64,000 bases of DNA from Micromonospora sp. WMMA1947 (GCF_027497355.1 NZ_CP114909.1:434001-498000), one strand, 5' to 3'. Counted from the stretch's first letter, positions 26,370 through 36,854 are shown. The notes: generated from the sequence alone by a model not told the origin. Numbers and translations: made by a program.

Positions 26370-29300
26370 TCAGGCGCGCGGCTTCTCGCGCATCTCGAAC
26401 GTCTCGATGACGTCGCCGACCTGGACGTTGTTGTAGCCGCCCAGCGTCAGACCACACTCGAAGCCCTCGCGGACCTCGGTCGCGTCGTCCTTGAACCGCT
26501 TCAAGGAGCTGATCGTGAGGTTGTCCGCCACGACCGCCCCGTCCCGCAGCAGCCGCGCCTTGGCGTTGCGGCGGATGAGGCCGGACCGGACGATACAGCC
26601 GGAGATGTTGCCGATCTTGGAGGAGCGGAAGACGTCGCGGATCTCCGCGGTGCCCAGCTCGACCTCCTCGTACTCCGGCTTGAGCAGACCCTTGAGCGCG
26701 GCGTCGATCTCCTCGATGGCCTGGTAGATGACGGTGTAGTACCGGATCTCCACGCCCTCGCGGTCGGCCATCTCGCGGACCTTGTTCGAGGCCCGCACGT
26801 TGAAGCCGATGATCGTGACCGCCTCGGACGAGGCGCTCGCGAGCATGACGTCGCTCTCGGTGATCGCGCCCACGCCCCGGTGGATGATCCGAAGCTGGAC
26901 CTCCTCCGGGATGTCGAGGTTGAACAGCGCGTCCTCGAGCGCCTCCACGGAACCGGAGACGTCGCCCTTGAGCACCAGGTTGAGCGAGGTCTTCTCGCCC
27001 TCCTTGAGCTGCTCCATGAGCGTCTCGAGAGTGGCCCGGCCACGGGAGTTGGCGAACGACGCCGCCCGCCTCCGCGCCTGACGCTGCTCGGCGATCTGCC
27101 GCACGGTGCGGTCGTCCTCGGCGGCCAGGAAGGTGTCACCCGCACCCGGCACCGTGGTCAGACCCAGCACCATGACCGGACGCGCCGGACCGGCCGAGTC
27201 GACCGGCTTGCCGTTCTCGTCCAGCATGGCCCGCACGCGGCCGTGCGCCCCACCGGCGACGATCGAGTCACCGGCACGCAAGGTGCCCTTCTGCACCAGC
27301 ACGGTCGCCACCGCGCCACGGCCCTTGTCCAGGTGCGCCTCGATCGCGACACCCTGCGCCGGCCCGTCGATCGGAGCGGTCAGCTCCAGCGACGCGTCGG
27401 CGGTCAGCAGCACGGCCTCGAGCAGCTCCTCGATGCCGATGCCGGGCTTGGCCGCCACGTTGACGAACATGGTGTCGCCGCCGTACTCCTCGGCGACCAG
27501 GCCGTACTCGGTCAGCTGCTGGCGGACCTTGTCCGGGTTCGCCTCGGGCTTGTCGACCTTGTTGACCGCGACCACGATCGGCACGTCCGCCGCCTTGGCG
27601 TGGTTGAGCGCCTCGATGGTCTGCGGCATGACGCCGTCGTCGGCCGCGACCACCAGGATCACGATGTCCGTGACCTGGGCACCACGGGCACGCATGGCGG
27701 TGAACGCCTCGTGACCCGGGGTGTCGATGAACGTCACCGCGCGGTCCTCGCCCTCGTGCGGGACGTGGACCTGGTAGGCGCCGATGTGCTGGGTGATGCC
27801 ACCCGCCTCGCCGGCCACCACGTTCGCCTTACGGATCGCGTCGAGCAGCTTGGTCTTACCGTGGTCGACGTGACCCATGACGGTCACGACCGGCGCACGG
27901 CTGACCAGGCGGTCCTCCGCGACCTCGGCGTCGAGGTCGATGTTGAACTGCGCGAGCAGCTCGCGGTCCTCGTCCTCCGGGCTGACGATCTGCACGTCGA
28001 AGCCGAGGTGCTCACCCAGCAGCTGCAGGGTCTCGTCGGAGCACGACTGGGTCGCCGTCACCATCTCGCCCAGGTTGAACATCTCCTGGACCAGCGAACC
28101 CGGGTTGGCGTTGATCTTGTCGGCGAAGTCCGACAGCGAGGCGCCACGGGACAACCGGACGACCTGACCCTGACCGCGGGGCGCGCCCGAGGACATGGTC
28201 GGGGCCGACAGGTTGTCGAACTCCTGTCTGCGCTGCTTCTTGGACTTGCGACCGCGGGTCGGCCGGCCGCCGGGACGCCCGAAGGCACCCGCCGCGCCAC
28301 CGCCACGGCCACGGCCACCGCCGCCGGGACGGCCACCGCCGCCGACCGGGCCACCCGGACGGAAACCACCGCCGGGAGCACCGCCACCGCCGCCGGGACC
28401 GCCGCGGTAGCCACCGCCGCCACCACCGGGACCGCCGCGGTAGCCACCGCCACCGCCGCCACCACCGGGTCCACCGCGGTAGCCACCGCCACCGCCGCCG
28501 GGACCGCCCGGACGACCGGCGCCTCCGCCGGGTCCGCCACGACCGCCACCGGGGCCGCCGGGGCGGCCGGTGGTCGGGCGCTGGCTCGGCATCGAGGCCG
28601 GGCTCGGCCGCGGCGGCATCGACGCCGGGCTGGGCCGCGGCGGCATGCCGGCCGGGCTGGGACGGGGACCGCCCGCACCGGCGGCCGGGGGCCGCTGCTG
28701 CTGGCCGCCCTGGATGCCGAACGGGTTGTTACCGGCGCCGCGCGCCGGCGGACGACCGCCGGGCCGGGCACCGGGGCCCTGACCCTGGCCCGGACCGCCG
28801 GGACGACCGGCGGCCGGGGAACCCGGACGCGGCGGCATGGCGTTCGGGCCGGGACGCGGACCCGGGCGAGCGCCGCCCTCGGCCGGGGGCTCCCGGCGTA
28901 CGGTCTCGCGCTGCTGCTGACGGGCGGCCTGGGCGGCCTTGACCGCGGCCTCCTGCTCAGCCTTGAGCGCGGCGGCACGCGCCTCGGCTGCCGCCACTTC
29001 GATGTCGTGCGCGCTCGCCGGCTTGGCGACCGGAGTCGCCGGCTGCGGCGGGCCGGGGACCGGGCCCTTGGGCTTCGGTCCAGGGGTCGGCGCGGCCGGA
29101 CGCCGGGGCGGCATCGGCTTGGCCGAGACCCGGGGGGCACCCGGGGTCGGGGTGGGCGTCGGGGTCGGCGCCGGGCCACTGGGCGCGGCAGCCGGCGGGC
29201 CGGCAGGCGCCGACGAACCGGCTACGAACGCGCTACGCAGCCGCCGGGCGACAGGCGCCTCGACGGTGCTGGACGCGGACTTCACGAACTCGCCCATCTC

Positions 29301-29378
29301 CTTGAGCTTGGCGAGAACGGTCTTGCTTTCGACCCCGAGCTCCTTGGCAAGCTCGTGTACGCGGGCCTTTCCTGCCAC
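26370..29378 (-). CDS. infB: translation initiation factor IF-2
   Basis: IF-2 is the GTPase that delivers initiator tRNA to the 30S and promotes subunit joining. The protein is 1002 residues. An IF2-N domain lies at ~1-60 ([20 protein letters not shown]). A ~400-residue disordered Pro/Gly/Arg-rich region follows, ending in long glycine runs. The GTPase domain has GHVDHGKT at 502-509, DTPGHE and NKVDKP. Domains II, III and C2 ([20 protein letters not shown]) follow. The start GTG at 29378 gives the usual [14 protein letters not shown] and is preferred over a GTG 12 nt upstream. It follows nusA and ylxR. Confidence 0.97.
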   Translation of the reverse strand: MAGKARVHELAKELGVESKTVLAKLKEMGEFVKSASSTVEAPVARRLRSAFVAGSSAPAGPPAAAPSGPAPTPTPTPTPGAPRVSAKPMPPRRPAAPTPGPKPKGPVPGPPQPATPVAKPASAHDIEVAAAEARAAALKAEQEAAVKAAQAARQQQRETVRREPPAEGGARPGPRPGPNAMPPRPGSPAAGRPGGPGQGQGPGARPGGRPPARGAGNNPFGIQGGQQQRPPAAGAGGPRPSPAGMPPRPSPASMPPRPSPASMPSQRPTTGRPGGPGGGRGGPGGGAGRPGGPGGGGGGYRGGPGGGGGGGGYRGGPGGGGGGYRGGPGGGGGAPGGGFRPGGPVGGGGRPGGGGRGRGGGAAGAFGRPGGRPTRGRKSKKQRRQEFDNLSAPTMSSGAPRGQGQVVRLSRGASLSDFADKINANPGSLVQEMFNLGEMVTATQSCSDETLQLLGEHLGFDVQIVSPEDEDRELLAQFNIDLDAEVAEDRLVSRAPVVTVMGHVDHGKTKLLDAIRKANVVAGEAGGITQHIGAYQVHVPHEGEDRAVTFIDTPGHEAFTAMRARGAQVTDIVILVVAADDGVMPQTIEALNHAKAADVPIVVAVNKVDKPEANPDKVRQQLTEYGLVAEEYGGDTMFVNVAAKPGIGIEELLEAVLLTADASLELTAPIDGPAQGVAIEAHLDKGRGAVATVLVQKGTLRAGDSIVAGGAHGRVRAMLDENGKPVDSAGPARPVMVLGLTTVPGAGDTFLAAEDDRTVRQIAEQRQARRRAASFANSRGRATLETLMEQLKEGEKTSLNLVLKGDVSGSVEALEDALFNLDIPEEVQLRIIHRGVGAITESDVMLASASSEAVTIIGFNVRASNKVREMADREGVEIRYYTVIYQAIEEIDAALKGLLKPEYEEVELGTAEIRDVFRSSKIGNISGCIVRSGLIRRNAKARLLRDGAVVADNLTISSLKRFKDDATEVREGFECGLTLGGYNNVQVGDVIETFEMREKPRA

Positions 29379-29493
29379 TGCACTCCTCACTCCGAGGTCG
29401 TGCGGGCAGCACCCGCAGCGACCTCACTCCTGCACTTGAAGCCTGGTCATTTCAGGGACTTCATCGTGTGCTCATGTCGGTCGTCCTACCTTG

Positions 29494-29808
29494 CTAGCGA
29501 CCCTCGACCGGTCGGGCTTGACCGGTCGTCGGGGGTTGCGCGTCGACGTGCTCCGCAAGCGCACCGTGGTCGGGGACCCCGGTGAGGCGCAGTGCCCGCC
29601 CGAAGGCGCGGCGACGCACCGCCTGCGCGAAGCAGGCCGGATCAGGGTGCATGTTCGCTCCCCGACCCGGCAGTCTGCGGGCCGGATCGGGCCGGAGACT
29701 GGTGTGACCAGCCTCGTCACCGATCGCGACGACCCGCAACAACTCGCTGGCCGGCGCTCGTTTCCGGCAGCCCACACAGGTGCGCTCCGGAATCGCGCGT
29801 CGTGCCAC
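29494..29808 (-). CDS. ylxR: YlxR family RNA-binding protein (DUF448)
   Basis: The 104-residue protein is YlxR, which in Bacillus subtilis acts as a nucleoid-associated protein and is thought to bind RNA. It has the motif PERTCVGCRKRAPASELLRV and the GRGA core (RRLPGRGANMHPDPACF). It sits between nusA (15 bp upstream) and infB, the canonical position. Expression is presumably cotranscribed with nusA. Function in this organism is inferred. Confidence 0.94.
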   Translation of the reverse strand: MARRAIPERTCVGCRKRAPASELLRVVAIGDEAGHTSLRPDPARRLPGRGANMHPDPACFAQAVRRRAFGRALRLTGVPDHGALAEHVDAQPPTTGQARPVEGR

Positions 29809-29823
29809 TGAGTAAGTCTACCC

Positions 29824-30867
29824 CTAGCCGCCGGAGATCGCGCCGCCCGGCTCCGGGACGTGATCAGCTCCGCCCCGGCTCTGCGGGGCCGCGGTCTCCG
29901 CGTCGGACCGGATGTCGATGCGCCAACCGGTCAGACGGGCCGCGAGGCGGGCGTTCTGCCCTTCCCGGCCGATCGCGAGCGAGAGCTGGAAGTCCGGCAC
30001 GGTCACCCGGGCGGTACGGGAGGCCAGGTCGACCACCTCGACCCGCAGCGCCTTGGCCGGCGACAACGCGTTGCCGACGAAGGTGGCCGGGTCGTCCGAC
30101 CAGTCGATGATGTCGATCTTCTCGCCGTGCAACTCGCTCATCACGGCCCGGACCCGCTGGCCCATCGGGCCGATGCAGGCGCCCTTGGCGTTGACGCCGG
30201 ACGTGGTCGAGCGTACGGCGATCTTCGTACGGTGACCTGCCTCACGCGCGATCGCGCCGATCTCCACGGTGCCGTCGGCGATCTCCGGCACCTCCAGCGC
30301 GAACAGCTTCTTCACCAGCGCGGGATGCGAGCGGGACAGCGTGATCTGCGGGCCGCGCATGCCCTTGGCGACGTGCACGACCACGCAGCGGATCCGCTCG
30401 CCGTGCTCGTACCGCTCGCCGGGGACCTGCTCGGACTGCGGCAGGACGCCCTCCAGCTTGCCGAGGTCGACGCTGACGATGCCCTTCTCGCGGCGGGTCT
30501 CGTGCGCCTGCACCACGCCGGTGACCAGGTCACCGTCGCGGCCGACGTACTCGCCGAAGTGCACCTCGTCGGTGGCCTCCCGCAGCCGCTGGAGGATCAC
30601 CTGCTTGGCGGTCATGGCGGCGATCCGCCCGAAGTCGTGCGGGGTGTCGTCCCACTCCCGGGTCACCGTGCCGTCGGCGTCCAGTTCCTGCGCGTAGACC
30701 GAGGCGGCCCCGCTCTTGCGGTCGATCTCCACCCGGGCGTGCGCCTCGGCGCCGTCGGTGTGCCGGTAGGCGGTCAGCAGCGCGGTCTCGATCGCCGCGA
30801 GGATCGTGTCGAACGGGATCTCCCGCTCGCGCTCCAGGGCGCGCAGCGCCGCGAGGTCGATGTTCAC
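29824..30867 (-). CDS. nusA: transcription termination/antitermination protein NusA
   Basis: NusA binds RNA polymerase and affects pausing, termination and antitermination. The 347-residue protein has the N-terminal RNAP-binding domain, an S1 domain and KH domains ([20 protein letters not shown]). The length suits actinobacteria, which lack the extra C-terminal acidic repeats of E. coli NusA. The GTG start overlaps the rimP stop by 4 bp (GTGA), so rimP and nusA are translationally coupled. Confidence 0.97.
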   Translation of the reverse strand: MNIDLAALRALEREREIPFDTILAAIETALLTAYRHTDGAEAHARVEIDRKSGAASVYAQELDADGTVTREWDDTPHDFGRIAAMTAKQVILQRLREATDEVHFGEYVGRDGDLVTGVVQAHETRREKGIVSVDLGKLEGVLPQSEQVPGERYEHGERIRCVVVHVAKGMRGPQITLSRSHPALVKKLFALEVPEIADGTVEIGAIAREAGHRTKIAVRSTTSGVNAKGACIGPMGQRVRAVMSELHGEKIDIIDWSDDPATFVGNALSPAKALRVEVVDLASRTARVTVPDFQLSLAIGREGQNARLAARLTGWRIDIRSDAETAAPQSRGGADHVPEPGGAISGG

Positions 30868-31514
30868 CTCTCCTCGTCCTCCAGATCTTCGTCGTCGTCG
30901 GTGTCGTCACCGAAGTCCTCGTCGGCCAGGTCGTCCAGGCGGTTGAACTCCACCTGGACCCGGCCGGGACCGAGTTCGGCGTACGGGTGTTCAGCGGGGC
31001 CGGCGTCGGTCTCCAGCACCACACGTTCGTCGTCGGCGGCCGTGATCCGGCCGGTGAGCTGGCGGTCCCCCGCGTCGCCGCGGACGGTGACCTTGACCAG
31101 CCGCCCGGCGTTGCGCCGCCAGTGCCGGGGCAGGGTGAGCGGGCGGTCCACGCCGGGCGAGCTGACCTCCAGCTGGTACTCGCCGGCCACGATGTCGCCG
31201 CCGGCCTCCTCGGCCGCGTCCAGCGCCGCCGAGACCGCGCGGGAGACGTCCGCCACGGCGTCCAGGTTGATCCCGCCGTCGGCGTCCACGATCACCCGGA
31301 CCACGTGCCGCCGGCCGGCGCGGGAGACGGAGAGGTCCTCCAGGTCGTAACCGGCCGCGGTGACGACCGGTTCGATCACCTCGCGCAGCCGGTTGCGGCG
31401 GGCGGCGAGATCGCCGCGAGGTGCGCCGCTCCGGTCCGTGCCGCGGGGCCCGTCGGACCGGCGGGGCCGCCCGGTGGGCCCCGTCGACCGGGTGGCACGG
31501 CCACGCTGCGTCAT
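30864..31514 (-). CDS. rimP: ribosome maturation factor RimP
   Basis: RimP is needed for late 30S assembly. The 216-residue protein carries the family core [34 protein letters not shown] and [14 protein letters not shown]. The basic N-terminal ~40 residues and acidic C-terminus ([18 protein letters not shown]) are extensions. The ATG at 31514 has AGGAGAGG upstream; the longer frame is not supported. It is the first gene of the rimP-nusA-ylxR-infB run and is divergent from the lipoprotein gene. Confidence 0.95.
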   Translation of the reverse strand: MTQRGRATRSTGPTGRPRRSDGPRGTDRSGAPRGDLAARRNRLREVIEPVVTAAGYDLEDLSVSRAGRRHVVRVIVDADGGINLDAVADVSRAVSAALDAAEEAGGDIVAGEYQLEVSSPGVDRPLTLPRHWRRNAGRLVKVTVRGDAGDRQLTGRITAADDERVVLETDAGPAEHPYAELGPGRVQVEFNRLDDLADEDFGDDTDDDEDLEDEER

Positions 31515-31720
31515 TGCGCGCACCTCTCCTGCTGTTGCCACGACCCGCGGGCCGTGTTGTCCCGGGCCGGTGCGGGCGATCGGCCCGCCATACCGGCGCG
31601 CCACCGGGGCGTCCGCGCCCGGTGGTTGCGCAGAGCGTAACGCTTGTGGCCGCCGACGGACCCGGCGGCGCACCGAGACCCTGCCCCACGAGGCGGCGCG
31701 GATGGTGTTGACTCTGTCAG

Positions 31721-32227
31721 GTGGGGATCGGCAGAACACCATCCGACCAGGTCAGAGCGGGGCATTCCCGGCGCTGGCTGCTGCGCGCCGGCGGGCTCGT
31801 GGCGCTCGGCGGCGCCACGGCGCCGCTGACCGGTTGTGATCTTTTCGACCGTGACAAGGAGCCACCGGCGCCGGACGCCCTGGAGCCGCTCGCCGCCGAG
31901 GCGCTCGCGCTGGAGGCCCGCTACCGGGCCGCCGCCACCGCCGCCCCGGCGCTGGCCGGCCGGCTCACCCCGATCGCCGACGCGCACCGGGCGCACGCCG
32001 AGGAGCTACGCCGCGTGATCGGCCGGCCGGCACCCTCCGGCGCACCGGCTGCTGCCGGCTCGGCGAGCGCGCCCGCGCCCGACGCCGTGCTCACCGAGCT
32101 GCGCCGGGCCGAGCAGGAGGGCCGGACGAACGCGGCCAAGGCGTGCGCCGCCGCGCCGGCCGAGCGGGCCGCGCTGCTCGGCTCGATCGCCGCCGCGCGG
32201 GCCACACACGTGGAGGCCCTCAAGTGA
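31721..32227 (+). CDS. small lipoprotein with possible twin-arginine signal
   Basis: This 168-residue protein has a lipoprotein-like signal: [16 protein letters not shown] followed by a lipobox PLTGC, with Cys as the likely lipidated residue at about position 39. The SRRW segment resembles a Tat motif, though weakly. The mature part is Ala/Glu/Arg-rich and probably helical. It is followed by a DUF4439-like gene whose GTG overlaps its stop (GTGA). A linked role with the ferritin-like protein is likely but unproven. Confidence 0.75.
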   Translation: MGIGRTPSDQVRAGHSRRWLLRAGGLVALGGATAPLTGCDLFDRDKEPPAPDALEPLAAEALALEARYRAAATAAPALAGRLTPIADAHRAHAEELRRVIGRPAPSGAPAAAGSASAPAPDAVLTELRRAEQEGRTNAAKACAAAPAERAALLGSIAAARATHVEALK

Positions 32228-32724
32228 ACGAACGCACCGAGCGGAGCGAGGGCCGTGAGTTCATGCCCGGTTGGCGCAGCATGACCAACCCGACGACCGG
32301 CCCGGCCGCGGCCCTCGCCGACGCGCTCGCCGCCGAGTACGCGGCGGTCTGGGCGTACGGGGTGATCGGCGTGCACCTGACCGAGGCGGCGCGCACCGCG
32401 GCCCGTGCCGCCGAGGCGGCTCACCGGTCCCGCCGCGACGCGCTGCTGCTGCAACTGGCCGAGGGCTCCGGGCAGGTGCCCGCCGACCGGGCCGGATACG
32501 CGCTGCCCTACCCGGTGACGGACCGCGCGAGCGCGTTGCGCCTCGCGGTGGAGGTGGAGGAGCGCACGGCCGGGCACTGGCGGGCCGCGCTGCCGCACAC
32601 CACCGGCGCGGACCGGAACACGGCGCTCGCCGCGCTCACCGACTGCGCGTTGCGCGCCACCCGCTGGCGTCGTACGGCGGGGGTGACGCCGGTCACGGTT
32701 CCGTTCCCGGGCCGACCGGCCTGA
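32224..32724 (+). CDS. DUF4439-like ferritin-fold protein
   Basis: The 166-residue frame contains GPAAALADALAAEYAAVWAYGV and further helices of the DUF4439 family, which adopt a ferritin-like four-helix bundle. The E-Y-A-A-V-W-A-Y pattern is characteristic. The first GTG overlaps the lipoprotein stop. ATGs at 32263 and 32281 could be used instead; the region before them contains a short sequence (cgagcggagcgagg) also seen in other actinobacterial intergenes. Function is unknown. The coupling to the lipoprotein is strong evidence that they act together. Confidence 0.75.
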   Translation: MNERTERSEGREFMPGWRSMTNPTTGPAAALADALAAEYAAVWAYGVIGVHLTEAARTAARAAEAAHRSRRDALLLQLAEGSGQVPADRAGYALPYPVTDRASALRLAVEVEERTAGHWRAALPHTTGADRNTALAALTDCALRATRWRRTAGVTPVTVPFPGRPA

Positions 32725-32757
32725 GCGCGACGCCGGTCACCCGGCGGAACCCTCCGG

Positions 32758-32793
32758 TTGCGTTGCGCATACCAGGTATGCATACTCGCGGTC
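32758..32793 (+). promoter_or_regulatory. padR promoter with internal operator
   Basis: TTGCGT (32758-32763) and CATACT (32781-32786) are spaced by 17 bp. The -10 box ends 7 nt before the ATG, so the message is leaderless. Between them GCATACC-A-GGTATGC (32767-32781) forms a 7-bp palindrome. Its position would let the PadR protein block polymerase, a typical autoregulatory operator. Confidence 0.65.
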
Positions 32794-33375
32794 ATGTCCA
32801 TCCGTCACGGCCTGCTCGCCCTGCTCGAACGCGGCCAGATGTACGGCTACCAGCTCCGTGCCGCGTTCGAGGAGTCGACCGGGTCGACCTGGCCGCTGAA
32901 CATCGGACAGGTCTACACGACGCTGGCCCGGCTGGAACGCGACGGACTGGTTCGCCCGCTGCCGGAGAACGAGAGCGGGCAGCGGCCGTACGAGATCACC
33001 GACGCCGGACGGGCGGACCTGGCGCTGTGGTTCGCCACGCCGATCAGCCGCGCCGACCGGCCCCGCGACGAGCTGTCGATCAAGCTGGCGCTGGCGCTGA
33101 CCACCCCGGGCGTCGACGTGCGGTCGGTGGTGCAGACCCAGCGCACCGCCACCATGCGCGCGCTTCAGGAGTTCACCCGGTTGAAGTACACGAGCGACAA
33201 GCCGGAGGATCTACCCTGGCGGCTGGTGCTGGACGCGATGATCTTCCAGACCGAGGCCGAGGTGCGGTGGCTCGACCACTGCGAGACGAGCCTGGTCCGG
33301 CACCGTCCGGCACCGATCCGGGCGGTCGACCACCCCGAGGCGGTGGACCGGGCCGGCGACGAAGCCCGCCGGTGA
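32794..33375 (+). CDS. PadR family transcriptional regulator
   Basis: PadR proteins are winged-helix dimers that repress genes, often of efflux pumps, and release DNA on binding a ligand. The 193-residue protein shows the typical RHGLLALLERGQMYGYQLRA and VYTTLARLERDGLVRP helices and a C-terminal dimerisation domain. The upstream promoter has an internal palindrome. The adjacent ABC exporter (19 bp downstream) is the probable target. The ATG at 32794 is preferred over one 36 nt upstream, which lies within the promoter. Confidence 0.92.
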   Translation: MSIRHGLLALLERGQMYGYQLRAAFEESTGSTWPLNIGQVYTTLARLERDGLVRPLPENESGQRPYEITDAGRADLALWFATPISRADRPRDELSIKLALALTTPGVDVRSVVQTQRTATMRALQEFTRLKYTSDKPEDLPWRLVLDAMIFQTEAEVRWLDHCETSLVRHRPAPIRAVDHPEAVDRAGDEARR

Positions 33376-33394
33376 CCCGGCACGGGAGGCGCTG

Positions 33395-34126
33395 ATGGAC
33401 CCGATCGACGGGGTGCTGGAACTGCGGGACGTCCGCCGGACCCACGGCGCCGGCGAGGCCGCCGTGCACGCGCTGCGCGGCGTGAGCCTGACCGTGCGGG
33501 CCGGTGAGCTGGTGGCCGTGATGGGCCCCTCCGGGTCCGGCAAGTCCACGCTGCTGGCGCTCGCGGGCGGCCTGGACCGGCCCACCGGCGGCGAGGTGGT
33601 GGTCGAGGGCGAGGCGCTCGTCGGGCTCTCCGCCCGCGAGCTGGCCCGGCTGCGGCGCCGCCGGATCGGGTACGTCTTCCAGGACCTGAACCTGCTCGGC
33701 AGCCTGACCGCCGTGGAGAACGTGGCGCTTCCCCTGGAACTGGACGGCACCGGCGTGCGGGCGGCCCGCCAGTCGGCCCTCGACGCGCTGCGCGAGGTCG
33801 ACCTGGAGGATCTGGCCGACCGTTTCCCGGACCAGATGTCCGGCGGCCAGCAGCAGCGGGTGGCGATCGCCCGGGCCCTCGTCGGGGAACGCCGCCTGGT
33901 CCTCGCCGACGAGCCGACCGGCGCGCTGGACTCGCAGACCGGTGAGGCGGTGCTGCACCTGCTGCGCCGCCGGGTGGACGCCGGGGCGGCCGGGGTGCTG
34001 GTCACCCACGAGGCCCGGCACGCCGGCTGGGCGGACCGGGTGGTCTTCCTGCGCGACGGGGTGATGGTCGACTCGACCGCACCGCTGATCGGCGTCGACC
34101 ACCTGCTCAGCGGCAGCATCCGGTGA
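33395..34126 (+). CDS. ABC transporter ATP-binding protein (MacB/LolD type)
   Basis: This 243-residue ATPase has Walker A GPSGSGKST (44-52), the signature MSGGQQQRVAIARAL and Walker B LVLADEPTGALDSQ. Similarity is to the MacB/FtsE/LolD group that energises FtsX-domain permeases. The permease gene overlaps it by 4 bp (GTGA). With the PadR regulator upstream, the pair is likely an exporter of a drug, peptide or lipid. The substrate is unknown. Confidence 0.93.
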   Translation: MDPIDGVLELRDVRRTHGAGEAAVHALRGVSLTVRAGELVAVMGPSGSGKSTLLALAGGLDRPTGGEVVVEGEALVGLSARELARLRRRRIGYVFQDLNLLGSLTAVENVALPLELDGTGVRAARQSALDALREVDLEDLADRFPDQMSGGQQQRVAIARALVGERRLVLADEPTGALDSQTGEAVLHLLRRRVDAGAAGVLVTHEARHAGWADRVVFLRDGVMVDSTAPLIGVDHLLSGSIR

Positions 34127-36804
34127 CCGGCAGCCGCCTCGCCGCCGTACGCGGGTCGTGGCGGACCGCGTTGCGGATCGCCCGCCGGGAGGCCCGGCGG
34201 TCCCGGCGGCGCACGCTGCTGGTGCTGGTGATGATCGCGCTGCCGGTGCTCGGCCTCAGCTTCGCCGCGGTCAGCTACGACATGTCGGACCTGACCCGCG
34301 CCGAGCGCATCGAGCGCCAGCTCGGCGGTGCCGACGTCGCACTGCGCTGGGACAGCCTGGTGCCGGTGACGCAGGACGCCTGGGGCGAGTCGGCCTGGCC
34401 GGTCCAGGGCGAATGGGTCGGCCGGACCCGTCCGGCGACCGCCGAGGAGGTGCGCGCGCTGCTGCCCGAGGGCAGCCGGCTGGCCCGCGCCCGCTGGTGG
34501 ATGACGTTCTCGACGCGGGTGGGCCGGCACGTCGAATCGATCGAGGCGCGCGCGGTGGATCTGACCGACCCGCTCACCCGGCCACTGGCGCGGGTACGCG
34601 ACGGCCGTCCGCCGGTGCGCCCCGACGAGATCGCGGTCAGCCCGACGGCGCTGCGCCGGCTGGAGACCCGCATCGGCGACCCGGTACGCACCGTCGACGG
34701 CACCACCTACCGGGTGGTCGGGGTGGTGGAGTACCCGGACAACCTCCGGGACGTGATCACGCTGCCCGGGGTGTCCCCGGAGGGCGCGGCCGGCAGCGAC
34801 ACCTGGCTGGTGGACCTGCCCGGCCCGCTGGACCCGGGACTGGTCGACCGGCTGAACGCGCAGGGCGTCCAGGTCGTCGCCCGCGACCGCCTGCCCGGAC
34901 GGGACGAGTTCTCCCGCGGCATGCGCGTACCGGACGCCGACGAGGCCGGCGTCGTCGGAGTGGTCGGCGGGCTGGGCCTGCTCGAGGTGGTGCTGCTGGT
35001 CGGCCCGGCCTTCGCGGTGAGCGTCCGGCGCCGGCGGCGCGACCTCGCGCTCGTCGCGGTGGCCGGTGGCGACGCCTCCCACCTGCGCCGGATCGTGCTC
35101 GCCGACGGGGTGGTGCTCGGCGCCGGCGGGGCTGCTCTCGGCCTGCTGCTCGGCATCGGCGCGGCGTTCGCCGGTCGGCCGATCGTCGAGCAGTACGTGC
35201 TCGGGGAGCGCCTCGGGGCGTACCGGATCTTCCCGACCGCGCTGCTGGCGATCGCCGCGACGGCGGTGCTGGCCGGCGTGCTGGCGGCGATGGCCCCGGC
35301 CTGGACGGCGGCCCGGCAGGACGTGGCGACCGGCCTGGCCGGCCGGCGCGACGCGAGCCGGCCCCGCCGCCGCTGGCTGCTGATCGGGCTGGCGCTCACC
35401 GTCGCCGGAACCGCGATCGCCGCGTTCGCCGCCGGCCGGACCTCGCAGACCGGTGTGCTGGCCGGCGTCGCCCTGGGCGAGCTGGGGCTGGTGTTCTGCA
35501 CGCCGACGCTCGTCGGCGTCCTGGGCCGGGCCGGCCGGCTGCTGCCGCTGACGCCCCGGCTCGCGTTGCGCGACGCCAGCCGCAACCGGTCGTCGGCCGC
35601 GCCCGCCATCTCCGCGGTGATGGCGGCGGTCGCCGGAAGCGTGGCGATCGGCGTCTACGTGGCGAGTGACGAGACCCGCTCCCGGGAACTCTGGCAGCCG
35701 GGCCTGCCGCCGGGGAACGTGCTGCTCACCCACTCCGGCGACATCCCGGCGGACCCGCCGTCGGCCGACGCCGTCGCCACCCGGGTCCGCACGGTCCTGC
35801 CCGACGCCACGGTGACGCCCGTCGCGATCCCCGGCTGCGCCGGCAGCGTCCGGGAGAAGGACGACTGCGCCGTGTACGCGTTCGTTCCGCCGGAGCAGCG
35901 CTGCCCGTACACCTCTTCCGAACCGGTCCCCGACTCGGCCCGGCGCGATCCGCGCTGCGTGAGCCCCTTCCAGGAGCCGGTCGACGTCTACCTGCCGGCG
36001 CTCGTGGACGACGGCGCCGCGCTGGCCCCGCTCACCGGCGCGCCCGCCGACGAGCTGGCCGCCGCGCGCCGGACGCTCGCCGCCGGCGGCGTCGTGGTCA
36101 CCGACGCCCGGCGGGTGGTGGACGGGCAGGTCCGGGTGGAGGTCAACTACAACTCCGGCGGCCCGCCCACCGGGCGTCTCCTGCCCGGGTACGCGCTGCG
36201 CGGCGGTCTCACCGTCGACCGGCTCGTGCTCTCCCCCGCCGCCGCCGACGCGCTCGGCCTGTCCGCCGTACCGCTGGGCTACCTGCTGGACACCGCCGGC
36301 TCGCCCGCCGACGACCGGCAGATGGAGATGCTGACCGACGAGCTGTTCGACATCGGGCCCATGTCGGCGCAGGTGGCGACCGCCGACCCGCCATCGGACC
36401 AGCGCCCGATGCTGCTCCTGCTGGCGGTGGCCTCCGGGGTGATCACGCTCGGCGCGGCCGCGGTCGCCACCGGCCTCGCCGCGGCCGAGGGCCGCCGGGA
36501 CCTGTCCACGCTCGCGGCGGTCGGCGCCGATCCCCGGGTACGCCGCCTGCTGTCGCTCTGCCAGGCCGGGGTCATCGCGGTCCTCGGCTCCGCGCTGGGC
36601 ATCGTCGCCGGGCTCGGCTCCGCAGTGGTCGTCCTCGCCGCGCTCAACCAGCGGTACGCGGACTCCTGGCCGGTGCAGCCGCCGTACCCGGTGACGGTGC
36701 CCGGCGTGACGCTCGCCGCGCTGGTCGTGGTGCCGCTGGTGGCGATGGGCGGCGCCGCGCTGTTCACCCGGTCCCGCCTGCCGATCGAACGCCGGCTCGA
36801 CTGA
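34123..36804 (+). CDS. ABC transporter permease with FtsX domains
   Basis: The 893-residue membrane protein has an N-terminal helix after ARREARRSRRRTLLVLV, a large extracytoplasmic domain, two FtsX blocks of several helices (GGLGLLEVVLLVGPAFAVSV and MLLLLAVASGVITLGAAAV) and a second outside domain of ~250 residues with several cysteines. This layout is that of MacB/LolC-type export permeases of actinobacteria. It is translationally coupled to the ATPase gene. PadR control is inferred from position. Confidence 0.9.
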   Translation: MTGSRLAAVRGSWRTALRIARREARRSRRRTLLVLVMIALPVLGLSFAAVSYDMSDLTRAERIERQLGGADVALRWDSLVPVTQDAWGESAWPVQGEWVGRTRPATAEEVRALLPEGSRLARARWWMTFSTRVGRHVESIEARAVDLTDPLTRPLARVRDGRPPVRPDEIAVSPTALRRLETRIGDPVRTVDGTTYRVVGVVEYPDNLRDVITLPGVSPEGAAGSDTWLVDLPGPLDPGLVDRLNAQGVQVVARDRLPGRDEFSRGMRVPDADEAGVVGVVGGLGLLEVVLLVGPAFAVSVRRRRRDLALVAVAGGDASHLRRIVLADGVVLGAGGAALGLLLGIGAAFAGRPIVEQYVLGERLGAYRIFPTALLAIAATAVLAGVLAAMAPAWTAARQDVATGLAGRRDASRPRRRWLLIGLALTVAGTAIAAFAAGRTSQTGVLAGVALGELGLVFCTPTLVGVLGRAGRLLPLTPRLALRDASRNRSSAAPAISAVMAAVAGSVAIGVYVASDETRSRELWQPGLPPGNVLLTHSGDIPADPPSADAVATRVRTVLPDATVTPVAIPGCAGSVREKDDCAVYAFVPPEQRCPYTSSEPVPDSARRDPRCVSPFQEPVDVYLPALVDDGAALAPLTGAPADELAAARRTLAAGGVVVTDARRVVDGQVRVEVNYNSGGPPTGRLLPGYALRGGLTVDRLVLSPAAADALGLSAVPLGYLLDTAGSPADDRQMEMLTDELFDIGPMSAQVATADPPSDQRPMLLLLAVASGVITLGAAAVATGLAAAEGRRDLSTLAAVGADPRVRRLLSLCQAGVIAVLGSALGIVAGLGSAVVVLAALNQRYADSWPVQPPYPVTVPGVTLAALVVVPLVAMGGAALFTRSRLPIERRLD

Positions 36805-36819
36805 CTGACCGTCCGAGGG

Positions 36820-36848
36820 ATGACGAGGCCCGGTGCGGGCGGCACACT
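36820..36848 (+). promoter_or_regulatory. promoter of the Ddn-like gene
   Basis: ATGACG (36820-36825, 5/6 match to TTGACG) and CACACT (36843-36848) are spaced by 17 bp, and the -10 ends 6 nt before the ATG at 36855. The message is likely leaderless. Confidence 0.5.
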
Positions 36849-36854
36849 TGTCGG

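Noticed and set aside
26250..29585. 1111-residue plus-strand reading frame opposite infB
   Set aside because: It is an antisense shadow of IF-2. Its composition is Arg/Gly/Ala low complexity, it has no domains, and the minus-strand gene is a certain IF-2.
32224..32280. Short GA-rich sequence (cgagcggagcgagg) as a mobile repeat
   Set aside because: Only one clear copy lies in this window, so I cannot call it a repeat. It may belong to the DUF4439-like coding region.
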